64,000 nt of DNA from Ectobius pallidus (lineage: Eukaryota; Arthropoda; Insecta; Blattodea; Ectobiidae). The DNA is taken from contig CAXKWD010000009.1 of assembly GCA_964059195.1 (NCBI GenBank), forward strand, positions 149,415,890-149,479,889. Direction: 5' to 3'. The translations under genes and the position numbers were made by a program. Shown in pieces: positions 46,236 through 57,721 of this stretch. Position 1 is the stretch's first letter. Each line of letters begins with the position of its first letter. The notes beneath the pieces were generated by a model. That model saw only the letters and a program-made list of their open reading frames with translations, was not told the DNA's origin and made no database searches.

Positions 46236-46303
46236 TGGATTCACCGAGATTTGATCCCGGGTCCCAGCGGTAGAAGGTGAGCACTCTAACCACTCAGCCA
46301 TGG
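46236..46303 (-). repeat. tRNA-derived SINE head
   Basis: The minus strand has the A-box TGGCTGAGTGGTTAGAGTGC and B-box GGGATCAAATCTC at normal spacing, resembling a tRNA with a short variable region. The T stem is imperfect, and flanking text continues as SINE-like sequence, so a functional tRNA is unlikely. Confidence 0.65.
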
Positions 46304-46683
46304 GATCTGACGGGTTACAGGTTTTTTTTTAACCCGTTGATTTAATCAAATAAAAAAAAATCAGGTTTACGAGGCTGTTCTTTACGCCGTTTTTACACTG
46401 ACCTCCACATTTTACTTCTCTGAGCTGCCACCAGTCTTCGTTCCACAGCGGCAGTTTTGAAGATGGCGGTCGTGCAAATTTCACAAACGGAGTTGTTCGA
46501 AATAAACTTATTAAATTCGCCTGGAGTGTTGTGAATTTCTATTGTGTGTTGGTGCTAAAGTGAGAACTGGATTATGGAGTGCCTTTTGCAGCTGTTCACG
46601 CCGGTAATCTTCAAACTTGGTGAGTACCACAGCCAAAATTCATTGCTCCCGCCATGAGGAGTGCTCGGCGTCGCTGGTACTTT

Positions 46684-47430
46684 TATCTTCGTTATTTTTA
46701 AAAAAGGAAACATGACCTTCTCTAAGAGAATTTTATAATACAACTCATATATTGCACGCTAGCTTTTGTTTTCGAAAGATTACGTTAATGAAATAGCCAG
46801 TTAATATAACAGGAGGCAATGGTATACTTTATGGGTCCGTCGGCCATGATACCAATAAGGGCTTCATTGCCAACCGAATGAAAAGGATGCCTATTCTTAG
46901 AGGGCCTAGTTGTTTGTTAGCAATCGTTCATATTATATTCGCAATGGTAGCAATCCATGTATAGTGTTGTAGGGCGCCTTACTGTGACGTGTGAAAAACA
47001 GTGTTGAATGTATTGCTATAGTACGCATTTCGTCGCTCATACTATTATCTTCGTTATTTTTTTAAAAAAGGAAACATGACCTTCTCTAATAGAATTTTAT
47101 GTTACAACTTATATATTGCAAGAGAGCTCTTATTTCCAAAGACAACGTTAATGAAATGGCCAGTTAATAATAACAGGAGGCAATGGTACAGTTTATGGGT
47201 CCCTCGGCCATGATACCGATAAGCGCCCCGTTGCCAACCAAATGAAAAGCATGTCTGTTCTTAGTGTAATGGAGGGCCTAGATGTTTGTTAGCATTCGTT
47301 CGTAATATATTAGCAATGGTAGCAATCCATTTACAGTGTGGTGGGATGCCTTACTGTGATATGTAAAAAAAATATTTTATCACAGTACGCGGATGTATTG
47401 CTGTGGTACGCATTTCAGTTGCCTTGGCTA
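46684..47430. repeat. Tandem duplication of ~370 bp
   Basis: Unit 1 (about 46684-47044) and unit 2 (about 47049-47430) are direct copies sharing AAGGAAACATGACCTTCTCT, CAGGAGGCAATGGTA and TAGCAATGGTAGCAATCC, roughly 85-90% alike by eye. No frame is conserved. Confidence 0.88.
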
Positions 47431-47865
47431 CATTCAAAGTCGCATAATTCGTTAGTCAAGGTCTAAAATAACTAACTATGCTTCAGATGTTTTTTGGGGA
47501 ATTATTTTTCAAATAAAAGTTTTGTAGAGCCGTGTTCGAGAAAATCGTGAAAAATGAATTTTCTTCATGCTAAGTGGCATTAAGGGAAAGAAAGTCTTCA
47601 TGTCACATCTCCAGAAGGGATTTTGCTTTCATACGATTCTTCGTTTTCGAGCTAGTCTCTTCACAGACACACACACATACAAACATGTTTCAGAAAATAG
47701 CGTTTTTGGTTCAGGGAACCTCAAAACGTGTATTTATGTTGAAAAGTCAACATGACATTTCGGGGGGGGGGGGGCACCATTATTCCTCTGACTACAGTAG
47801 GCCTATCTATAGGTTTGTTCCCAAAGCAAACCCATGACTGCTTGAGAATTTGCTGTGCTGCCCAT

Positions 47866-48049
47866 CAGTGGCGGACGCAGAGGGGGGGATTGGGGGGATA
47901 GATCCCCCCCCCCCCCGAAATTTGAAAAAAAAAGGCTATATATGCACTCCAAGTGGCCAGTTTTATAAACAAATTGTATAATATGTAAGTTAATTAATTT
48001 TTTTAGTGTTCAAATCCCCCCCCCCGAAAAAAATTCTGCGTCCACACTG
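47866..48049. mobile_element. hAT MITE, 184 bp
   Basis: The ends CAGTGGCGGACGCAGAG and CTGCGTCCACACTG are inverted. An exact 8-bp duplication CTGCCCAT flanks it (47858-47865, 48050-48057). Inside are G and C homopolymer runs that are themselves inverted. Confidence 0.92.
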
Positions 48050-48094
48050 CTGCCCATGTCCAATCTATAACTTATCCGAGATTTTGCACTTTCG

Positions 48095-48208
<114 letters not shown>

Positions 48209-48457
48209 GTTGTTGTTGTACTATTTATCTCGCCAACTAAAACGGTAAATTTTAATCTAGTTAAATTCCCTACATAGGCCTATTTTGTTACAGCCTACTC
48301 TTGAAAACTTTTTTTTATTATTCACAGAGGGCAGTTCTGTAGTTACGGCATTCGGCAAAACTTTTGCACATGCTCTGGTCAGCTGTCGGTAGTATTATCT
48401 GTTTTAATCGTGTGATTTAAGTTATTTTATTTGTGAAATATTGAATGTGAGTGCGTT

Positions 48458-48523
48458 ATGGTAAAGTTCTGTGCGTATTTAAAGAAGGGAACAACAGCTA
48501 TCTTCGTGGGAAAAATCTAGCCG
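48458..48523 (+). pseudogene. Possible decayed THAP-like start exon
   Basis: From ATG48458 the frame reads MVKFCAY. With a one-base shift it reads KEGNNSYLRGKNLAG up to a GTGAGT donor. The start and length resemble the first exon of THAP-domain genes, like the better candidate at 50195, but the second zinc-binding Cys is missing. This call is weak. Confidence 0.25.
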
Positions 48524-49537
48524 GTGAGTAGGAATGTTACATCAGGGTGCTTTGGAAGGAGTCCACATGGTACATTGCGGCTTTGGTGTCCATGTTTTGT
48601 CGTCTCCGTGGCAACCTGCTATCGGTGTTACGCATCAAAGCCACCTGTGGGTTGCTGATAATACACTACAGTATCTTGAATCAGAGAGGAGGGGGCTTAG
48701 AAAAACACCACCGTTAGTTCTCAGTCTATGTTCCGCGACCTGTTTTACCGTAACCTAAACTCCGAGGCGCTTCATCCTTGTAAGATAGGGCCATAGAGCT
48801 CAATGGATAGGGCCTACATTACACCGCCATCTCAGCGTTGCCAACCTTTTGAGCTGAAACTATGGCAGACAAGATAAAAAATGATGCTAAATTGCAATAA
48901 AAAATTCTAGGTCCTAAGAACCGTTAAATTAATTGTTACTATTAATTATTCTTGCTCTGAATTTTACCTGTCCCTTTGTAGGGACATTTATGCTGCCCAT
49001 GCCGCCCGGGCCTTGTAGGACTGCGACCGGTCGGAGGAGTTCATGTGGATTTTTTTTAAAAATAGTGATTTATTATCAGCATGCCCCATTACGGAGTAAA
49101 AATACATGCGAGTTCCTATGGATACTTTCTTGAGTAGGCAAGGACAAGGAGGGCCTCCCGGATGAGTGGTCAGCTCAATGCCGGGGCCTTCTCCGAGACA
49201 ACACGAACACATAGGACGAGACACACCGTTCACAAACATTCATACGAAGTTTCGCAATACATAAAACACGGATGTCCAAGTAATTTTATTAAAAAAACCT
49301 CTTCTTTCATTTTAATGTCTATGCATTTGGTATCTGTTTCTTATGAAGACTGGTTACATTTCCAGTTATGGTAGAACAATAGACAGTATGCATAGTATCT
49401 TGGTTAGCAACGCTGTACCGTGGGCAGATGGCAGGACTCCCACGGCCATTAACGAGGATTTTCATGACAGTAGCTCCTCAGTTGTCCTCATAATGCTGAG
49501 TGCGCCCCGTTCCAGATCTCAGAAAAACATTTGGGAT

Positions 49538-49610
49538 GCCAGGGATCGAACCCAGGTCCTGCGGATCCATAGTCTGGAACGCTAACCACTAGACTACCGA
49601 ACTAGTCATT
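49538..49610 (-). repeat. tRNA-like SINE head
   Basis: The minus strand shows the A-box TAGTCTAGTGGTTAGCGT and B-box GGGTTCGATCCC with CCTGG/CCAGG-type T stem pairing. The anticodon arm pairs poorly. It is interpreted as SINE-derived. Confidence 0.65.
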
Positions 49611-49715
49611 TCCGATTTCACACAGAGTTTTAATATATTGTATTGGATTTTATATACGGTCATCAAAGTAATGGCCGAGGTCCATACAATATTTGTTGTT
49701 GGACCATGTTATACT

Positions 49716-49990
49716 TACTTAATTACTCAATGGCAATAGACAATTGCTCAGCAAGCTAAAGGAGTATTATCTCTATTATGGAACCCGAAGGTTCATTGCC
49801 GCGCTTACCTGAGCCTGCCATTCAACCCTATTCTGTGCTAACTCCATCCAACCATCCCTCGCAAATCCTACTTCTCTTAAATCGATCCTAATATTGTCCT
49901 CTCACCTACGTCTAGTTCTTCCAAGTGGTCTTTTCCCTTCCGGTCTCCCAGTCAATACTTTTGAGATATGTCTTTCCTTCCCCATGCTTG
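49716..49990 (-). pseudogene. Non-LTR retrotransposon 3' end, family 1, copy 3
   Basis: This is the inverse of the copy at 45519-45783. On minus it has the GRPEGKRPLG-type region with a frameshift, then the RRWEDNIR-like region, ending with the shared tail AATAGACAATTG...CATTGAGTAATTAAG. It is decayed and not coding. Confidence 0.75.
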
Positions 49991-50194
49991 CAACAAGTCC
50001 AGCCCTCGTTTATTATATCGTTTATCATAATGACATAAATTGCGATACAGATTTTCATTATAACATTGTTGTACAACCACAGTATAGTATAACAGTAGCG
50101 AAGCTCCATACAGTTTTTTTCAACCGGCGCGACAGCAGCGCTCGTAGCGGTGAGCAAGATCCACACAATATGCATGCATTGTTGCTTATGTAAA

Positions 50195-50301
50195 ATGTCA
50201 ACAATATTTTATGGAAATGCTTGTGGTGCTAAAAATTGCACCAACAGCCAAAGGAATTCTCCCGATTTGTCTTTCTTCAGGTTCCCTAAAGATCCTGAGA
50301 G
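50195..50301 (+). CDS. THAP-type zinc-finger start exon
   Basis: From ATG50195 the exon encodes MSTIFYGNACGAKNCTNSQR and then SPDLSFFRFPKDPER before a GTAAGC donor. THAP domains begin with a C2CH zinc-binding module, C-x2-4-C, followed by SFFRFPKD and an intron near the same point. Here CGAKNC and SFFRFPKDPER fit. THAP proteins are DNA-binding factors and include P-element-type transposases, so this could be a host gene or a domesticated or relic transposase. No second exon (with the C..H pair and AVPTIF motif) was identified. It lies inside a P450 intron on the opposite strand. Confidence 0.6.
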
Positions 50302-52637
50302 GTAAGCAAAAACAGTTATTTGTGAAATTAAATTGCAAATTTGTGATTATCATGCTTGCATCCATACTAGTGCATTTACTCCTATTTCTTTTAATTTAGG
50401 AGCAGAAAATGGCTTGTAAATGCTATATACAATTAATTATTTTTATATGTATATCATAAATGAAAATCCTAACGATGCAAAGGTTTCTAAATATATAGGC
50501 CTCTTTACAAATACCCCACCTGACCCTACTAATTTTAAAAATGTTTTAACACGAGGTTATGTTAGGCCTATATAATTGAATTTAACAAAATTAAACTGTC
50601 GAGAATAAAGATAACGTGTTTAATCCTTTACTTTTTAATAATTTATCGTGTTTAACAAAATGAAGAAATAGACAAAAGTGTTTTTCTATTGCATCTGATA
50701 CTGACCATAGGCCTATCGTGCTATATGCCTATAGAACTTTACTTTCCCCCCCAATTTCTGAACTAGTACTACTACATGCTTATTGAAATTATTAAGTTTT
50801 CTTATTTGTCAGAATTTTCAGTGTAAGTACAGTATATGTTAGTAGTAGGTCAATTAAATTCTTGAAGATGTAGGGATGTAGCTTATATGGTGGACGGAAA
50901 CCGGTCTGATACTTTATAAGATATACAATGTCATCGATCTTGAAACTACAACTTCTTTACATTACCATAAAGTCTATGATTTGGTGAGTTCACCAGTATG
51001 CCTTTCCGGTAATAATCTCGTTCTGGTAATTTTAAAAATAAGAAGAAATACAGCCATATATTCGTATCTTTTCAATGCTGGAAATGGCTGTTTGCTAGTT
51101 CCGTCTTGCTGACCGCTTGGGGTGCTAGTGTCGCACGATCTGTCAAAAGGATGCATTTTCCTTTCATTAGAGCTTCGCTACTGTTATACTATACTGTGGT
51201 ACAACTATCGAACACGCAACAATAGAGACAATAAAGTTATTTGGTAACAGGTCCTTGGCAACGGTATCTAGGGAGTTTGTTATGATTGAAAATTGTACTG
51301 CAAGGCTTTGGCTTTGGTAGCCATGGCAACTGTTTAACAACAGCATAACGTATAGTCTCGTATCTACACCAGCGTGGGAATTAACGGGGGGGGGGGGCAT
51401 TTTCCTCTATAAATCGTAATTGGCTATAGAGCTGTGGCGTAGGGGATGAATTCGCTCTCACTCAGCGGGCCTGAGGTCTCACTCTGGGACAGGCATGTTT
51501 AGTGCAAAAAATTGTCTTTACAAAATGATATATTTTATTTTCAGTTATTAATGACTCATTTTTTGAGCTGTTTGTTCTTGTTACAACACTAAAATGGAAT
51601 AAAAATTAAAGCCTGTTGAATTATGAAAGAATGAAAATGACAAGTCAGGCATTGGGACATGACACGGAGGTGAGATCTCACATACTGTGCCCTAAAATGC
51701 AGGACTATTTATGAATTATTGGACTCCAACTTTTGGCAGTTTTCTTATCATTTATATAATGCCAAGCTATCAGTGTTCTTTTGTTTGTGTGAAAGGGTTA
51801 AATCCAAATTTGGTAATTGGACTTCCTCACCTCCGTTACCTACACCCAACGGCAAAGTTGTATGTTTTTATATTTACTTTTGCTACAAATTATAATAATA
51901 AGGAATGCAAAGTTAAACTCTAGAACTGAGATTTTCTAACCTCAAAAGTTCTCAAGCTGTTTGACAAATTAGAGAAAAATCTCACCTCCATTACTGTTAC
52001 TCTCGAGTCCTATCCATGGAGGTGTAATTAATGTTGTAATTGATGACATATTTAACTGTCTGCATTTTTTATTTTTGTTTAAAGAAGATACTGGTATAGC
52101 CTAATAGTTTATGACAATATATCATGTTTTGATTTAAAGTTTTGATTTTAAGGTGATAATCTATTTTAACATAGATAAAAATAAGTAAAAAGTTGTGTGT
52201 TAATCCATTTGTATGGTAATAAATATTGTTCATTTTCATGATAACATGTAATACAGTAAATTAATTCTAATTCTCACATAACTTCTGTATAATTACTATT
52301 TCTTACTATTTTCTCACCTCCAAGAATGCGCCATTTTCTAACTTTGTTAATTTAATGCAAAATACCACTCGGTAAGTAGGGCAAGTACCTCAGTAGTACT
52401 CTGCAGAAGGAAATATTACATAAAAAAATTACATGATCCAAAATAAAAAATTCTAACATTGAAATCTGCCCTTTTCTGGAGAATGACCCTTATATTCATT
52501 ATTTAACTCTCTTTAGAAACATTCTTCCTATTGAAGATTATTTTTGGATGCTGTCTAACACCTACACTTCGATTCTTCTTACTATATTTATCAAGTAATC
52601 AAAATCAAAATAACACCAGGAAAACATGTTTCTAGGT
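50302..52637. other. Unassigned intronic DNA
   Basis: No exon was recognised. A ~40-bp segment at 50060-50110 reappears inverted at 51168-51208 (GCTTCGCTACTGTTATACTA). A degraded tRNA-like head may lie at 51420-51490. A G-run is at 51388-51398. Confidence 0.45.
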
Positions 52638-53192
52638 TTTGAGTAGTATTTATCTACCTCCTTATTCCCTCTGATATTAAAATAAACATACAACACACTG
52701 TGATATTCATGTATAGAACACTAAAAAACACTAAAAAAGATCATTAAAAATATATGTACAGATTAAAATTTTTATCAGAAATTACACAGGTCAATGTAGT
52801 AAAATACTAAAATGTGCAGAAAATGGATTTCCCTACTGCCGGGAGTCTTTACACCATGTATAAAACGGTGATGTCAAAATCTTCAGTGTTGTAGTGTTCT
52901 TTCTTGAATGTTTGGTAAAATTTTTCTTGTAGAATCGTGTGCCCAGTGTGTTGTAGGCTGTTTAAAATTGAACATGCATTTCGGCGCAAAGTTACGCCAT
53001 CCTCAGTTCCTTATGTTGTGGTGCCGGAACTTGACTATGAAGTCAATGATCTTTTTTAGTGTTTTTTAGTGTTCTATACATGAATATCACAGTGTGTTGT
53101 ATGTTTATTTTAATATCAGAGGGAATAAGGAGGTAGATAAATACTACTCAAAATAATTCTCCCTCTGTGGTAAATATGAAATTTATTAATCC
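52638..53192. mobile_element. Penelope-like insertion with long inverted arms, fourth family
   Basis: An exact 14-bp duplication ACATGTTTCTAGGT flanks it (52624-52637, 53193-53206). Arms of ~110 bp (52638-52750 and 53043-53155) are inverted copies around a ~290-bp centre. The centre has a hammerhead-like core on minus: CTGAGGA (53000-53006), stem II GGCG/CGCC, GAAA (52979-52982). The cleavage triplet reads ATG, which is not an allowed NUH triplet, so it is probably inactive. Confidence 0.85.
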
Positions 53193-53399
53193 ACATGTTT
53201 CTAGGTGCCTACAAACCCAAAAGAGTGTTTTTGGAATGATGCATGTCTGTCTTTCTGCGCATGTCTGTAGCGGGTAAACCGTATGATTTGTGTTATGGGT
53301 TATGGGCTTTATTAAAATTTTGATTAAAAAAAAGCCTTAAAGGTTTTGATAAAAATGTTGGAGGTTCTATCCATGAATATCAAAACAGCTGTATTATTT

Positions 53400-54067
53400 C
53401 CCTCTCCAAAAACCTCGTATGCATCCCATCGCTTCTACACACCAAGCAAGGTAGGGGTTCAAATAAGAAGAAACAGAAATTCCAGTAACATAAAATTGTA
53501 TTGACTTTACGGAATATTTTATTTCTCACTCTCATGTTACCATACAACCGTTTCGGGGATGAAATTAAAAAGAAATGCAATATCACTTTCATACTTCCCT
53601 CTCCAAAAACCTGCGATATAATAATATACATATTACATACCTCGTATTGTTTTCTCTATGTCCAGGGTGGAGAAAGTTATGTAACTGCATTATTTTCGTG
53701 GATTACATTCTTTAATATTTATTTATAACATGAATTATATTGATATCTTATCTAATTTGTCAAATTCTAGTTTCATTTATTTCCAAATCCGTCTGAGTCC
53801 ACTGCCAACAATACACTGTTGTCATGTGAAGTGTGATTTGGATTTGTTAATTCTGTGTAAAAAGGGATTAAGTATTCTCAGAAACATTTGATTTTTGGCA
53901 TTCAACATAAAAAAAATTCAAAATCCTTCCTTAGTGAGCACTTACATTATGAAACGAAGGTACTGTCAAAATTCCAAGTCTCTACCTGTTATAGTTTAGG
54001 CTCTACATTGATTCCTGTCAGTCAGTCAGTCAGTCAGGACAAAGCCTCTTATATATATAGAGAGAGA
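53400..54067 (-). mobile_element. Family A Helitron, 3'-truncated
   Basis: The 5' end on minus (TCTCTCTCTATATATATAAG after A) is intact at 54067. Sequence matches 33390-34220 and 57722-58552 down to about 53400, where the 3' hairpin and CTAG end are missing. It lies 74 bp beyond the donor side of the next P450 exon. Confidence 0.85.
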
Positions 54068-54141
54068 TTATGGTTTACTTAGATATACAAACTATAAACA
54101 ATCTTGTAAAATTTAAAAATATGTTCTGAGTGAGTACTTAC

Positions 54142-54316
54142 ATATCTGGATAGGTTGCTTTATATCTCTTCCAATAAGTGGCACGACTGGATACAATCTG
54201 AACGACTCCTTGATGCATCTCTCTAAGTACCCCAGTTTCTGCAGTTTCTTCATAGATGGCCATTCTTGCTCATCGTCTTCTTCAGTAACAGTTCTAATTT
54301 CTTCTACAATCTTTTC
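54142..54316 (-). CDS. Cytochrome P450 CYP4-like, K-helix exon
   Basis: The exon lies between a TTTTTTTAG acceptor and a GTAAGT donor. It encodes EKIVEEIRTVTEEDDEQEW, then LGYLERCIKESFRLYPVVPL and IGRD. The ESFR in KESFRLYP is the invariant ExxR of helix K. VPLIGR after it is typical of CYP4. It begins in phase 0 and ends with one base of the next codon, matching the 45159 exon. Confidence 0.95.
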
Positions 54317-54459
54317 CTAAAAAAATTAACAAAGTTATGACTTGGGACAGATTTCCTTGCAAATATTTTTACACTCATTGTAACACATCTACTGGGCAGG
54401 TGTCTGCAATGTTTCAGAGGCTCATACTGCCTCCATTCTCAGTCAGCCAGGAGGCAACT

Positions 54460-54962
54460 GAGTCAGTTATTAAGTGCCAGAGCTTGTGTGGGGGATGGGA
54501 AAATGTCTGTTCATCTGTCATCTATCCGTGCGATATCGGATTTCCATGAAACTTGGTATACACATTTATAACGTCTATAGTAAGAAGCCTATTGATATTG
54601 GACCAAATCGGTTGACCAGCACCAGAGTAAGGCTCAATTTAGTGTCTATTTTATGGTAACATATTAGACAGATCTCATGGCAACATATTGTTTTACTGTG
54701 TTCATATACGGCTTTGGAAGTTGCAATACAGTTAGCTTTGACAAACAACACTACCCACATATTCCTTCACATACGCTTATCAAACTAGACCTTTGTCCTT
54801 CCGTAAACCCTGCTTAATGAATCGATCTGGAGGTTAACTCGGAAATTGTTTACAAAAATAACTTATTTTCTGCATATCATAATTCCCATGAACTTTTTAC
54901 TGCTTAAACAAAAGCATTCTGGCACTTTGTTACATCAGTTTACCTGATTTTAACTGACTCTT
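54460..54962. repeat. Dispersed repeat, copy 2
   Basis: Related to 42950-43750 over most of its length. It includes the GGAAAATGTCTGTTCATCTG region that replaces CTGTCCGTC in copy 1. Ends not resolved. Confidence 0.7.
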
Positions 54963-55487
54963 TGTATGGAGAGTTTAGCCATGGGTTGTCTTGTACACAA
55001 GTCAGTGTTTTCTTTTCTAACTGCGATGCTATATAAGTAGACCTATAAGTATATGTTTATTTAAATGAATAATTTCCGTAAACACCTTTCAATGCCGTTG
55101 TGGTATAAAGTGATGGACATGTTATATAATCTTCGATACTTTAAGCCATCTTCTTAAATATCAATTTTTGGAGTTGATCTCCTGGATTGATAAGATAAGT
55201 CTATTGCTGTCAATAGACTTTGCGGAGTTTCTGGCATTGTCAATTTACATCCAGCGATACATAAATAGTAACAATTTGTAAAATCTATAAATTCATACAA
55301 ATGTAGTTAGACTAAATACATTGGAAAACTTTCAAATTTATAAGAACAGAAATAACATCCTTAATGAAAACATAATTAACCAAAATCAATTATTTGACTT
55401 GACTACAACGGTGACCTAGGTTACCAATTAACAAATTTCATAAACAACATTATTTGAGAAGAATTGTGGTGTTCATTACATCTTATT

Positions 55488-55528
55488 TGAACTGAAGATG
55501 GCGCAGCATACGCCGAAATGCATTTTCA
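55488..55528 (+). ncRNA. Hammerhead-like motif
   Basis: In order: TGAA, CTGAAGA (55492-55498), stem II GGCG/CGCC with a 7-nt loop, GAAA (55515-55518), TGC, ATT as the NUH triplet, and TTCA closing stem I with four perfect pairs. The arrangement and sequence resemble the minus core at 52979-53006. Surrounding element ends were not resolved. Confidence 0.6.
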
Positions 55529-55628
55529 TAATAAGTTGTATATTATATGTTAAGGGTAAAGGTGGAATAGTGTATTAAATATTAAATATTTATACAGACA
55601 ATATTCAGATATAGCATTACAATTCCAG

Positions 55629-56637
55629 GGTGCGCGGGCAAAGAGAGATAAGTCACTTTCTTGTTACTAAGCATTGGAGTGACTTAACACACTATACCAG
55701 CCCAACATAGCTTTAGAGATGGATAAATCCATGAAGCACACATCCATAACTACCGTACAATTTTGAATATGACTTACTGGACTTAACACAAAAATGTAGA
55801 GAACATTTTTATCTATAACTCTATGGACATATCAGTCATTTCATAATTACGGGTGGGACATTCTAGCAAATTATAAAAACTGTTTTTGTTTATTACATGT
55901 CATAAATAATGAATTAGAACTGGTTCTGCACATTCTGTAAAATTTACAATGCCTTCTCCTTCACACTACATGCAAAGCATTATTAAAATTTATTCTGAAT
56001 ATTTTAAATTTGTTTTTCAAAATCTGTTACGGCTGGGACATAATTTGGACACTGATTTTAATGATGCAAAACAAAAGTTCATTTGCTGTTCTGCTATTAC
56101 TGTTAGGGTCCTAATGTTGTTATTAATGAGGGATTAAATACAAATTATAAACTGTTTCCAGGTTGTCAGAACATTTATTTAACTCATCAATAATAATTTA
56201 ACAAAACTATCACCATTACGGGTGGGACAAAAAGTCACTTGTTTGTTATTTTACATAGTAATCAACCACACATATTTTTTGAAGTTAATTTTATACCAAA
56301 TTGTACCTTAAGATGTATATTTTCTGAAATGAAAGTGGACATAGCTGATTACTCTTGACTACTTGTTATTAAAGATGTTAAAATCATGCTAAAAATGGCA
56401 AAAAAAAGTAACTCAACGCTATAAATAAGTAAATCTTCAGATTTTATACATGAAACCACTTCAGATACACTTAAGTCCTTAATATTCAGAGAATTTGAGG
56501 TTTTAAGCTTATTTTTGACCACCCAATTACAGTGATTTTATAACCTCTCTCTTTGAGGGAAAAATTCCCATATTTTATGAAATGGCTGATATCTCAATTT
56601 TTTAGGATGGTGGACTTAACTCTCTTTGCTCGTGCAC
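55629..56637. mobile_element. TIR MITE interrupted by another transposon
   Basis: Second copy of the 31286-31545 MITE, with the same inverted ends (GCAAAGAGAGATAAGT at the left, ACTTAACTCTCTTTGC at the right). It is split at ATAT by the element 55833-56588. Confidence 0.85.
55833..56588. mobile_element. CAG(C/T)CATTTCATAA-ended DNA transposon, copy 2
   Basis: ATAT on both sides (55829-55832, 56589-56592) and the empty site GGACATATCTC in the MITE at 31490 prove the boundaries and a 4-bp duplication. 756 bp long, no transposase; related to 24591-25336. Confidence 0.9.
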
Positions 56638-57410
56638 CCGCGTTCATCTAAAGAATACAAGCATTTACTTATTAAAAAGCTTATTAGTTCCTTCCTAAAT
56701 GTTAAACTATTTAGTGCTTTTATATGCTTTGGCAATTTATTAAATAACATAGATTCCATTATATACACATCTTTCTGGGTTGAGCATTTCTTTACATGTT
56801 CTCTATGGCAGTCTTCATTGTGTCTAGTATTGTAGTTGTGTATATTACTGTTTGTTTTTAGATGTTTTTCTGTTATATATAACGCTGTTTTATATATGAA
56901 GGGTACAGGGGAAAAACCCCGTCAGTCAGTTTTCAAGGAAACGGAATAATTATGCCATCTAGTGGTTGCTGAAGTATACTTTTCGAATAGTCTATCATCT
57001 TTTGTACAAAGAAAAGTCTGACTATTCGAAAAGTATACTTTTGTACAAAGACACAAACATGAACTAAATTCCAGTGTTGATTATTCTGGATCGTTAGCAA
57101 TTCACAATCTGTGGTAATTCATGAACATTTGATATTCCAATATCTAAATAGAAACTGGAAGATGATAAGAGGAAGTGATTTGTATGCCAATACAGTCCGG
57201 TATGGTAAATTTTTTGAGAATTTTTTAAAATTGCACTTAATTGTTTACCAAAGCCTTCCATTTCTACTGACACTAAGCTAAATGTAGGTACACTAAGCTA
57301 AATGCAAGGACACGAAGCTAAATTTAGGGACACTAAGCTAAATGCAGGGACAATCCCTCGTAAACATAATTTAAAAGGCCACATTAATAAGATATAGTAA
57401 CTATCACAGA
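56638..57410. other. Unassigned intronic DNA with short repeats
   Basis: No exon was recognised. At 56980-57045 a segment with CTATTCGAAAAGTATACTTT recurs in inverted form. At 57270-57350 four copies of GGACACTAAGCTAAATG-like text follow each other. Confidence 0.55.
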
Positions 57411-57690
57411 ATAATGTAGTATATGGTCGGTTGTTTAAACTCAAACTTCACTTACTTGTTTCTTTTCAAGGATCATGATTTCAATCAGCCTCCTGATCAT
57501 CCTCAGCTTGTGTCCAACTGTTTTGAATTTCAGTTGTTTGTCCTTGTGACGGAAGGACAAACAACTGAAATTCAGAAGTCGGACACAAGCTGAGGATGAT
57601 CAGGAGGCTGATTGAAATCATGACTCTTGAAAAGAAACAAGTAAGTGAAGTTTGAGTTTAAACAACCGACCATATACTACATTATTTATA
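57411..57690. mobile_element. Penelope-like hairpin, fifth family
   Basis: The arms are near-perfect inverted copies: from AATGTAGTATATGGTCGG at the left to its complement at about 57683, meeting near 57545. A TATAGTA direct repeat (57393-57399, 57687-57693) may be a short target duplication. The minus strand of the left arm contains an intact hammerhead core. In the right arm the cleavage site is altered by a two-base change (GACTC for GATCC). Confidence 0.8.
57467..57510 (-). ncRNA. Hammerhead ribozyme, fifth family
   Basis: On minus: CAAG, CTGAGGA (57500-57506), stem II ATCAG/CTGAT with a short loop, GAAA (57479-57482), TCATGA with triplet ATC, then CTTG pairing perfectly with CAAG. Core bases fit CUGANGA, GAAA and NUH. 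Confidence 0.72.
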
Positions 57691-57721
57691 GTACCACTTC
57701 ACTGTAAAAAATCCCACGTAA

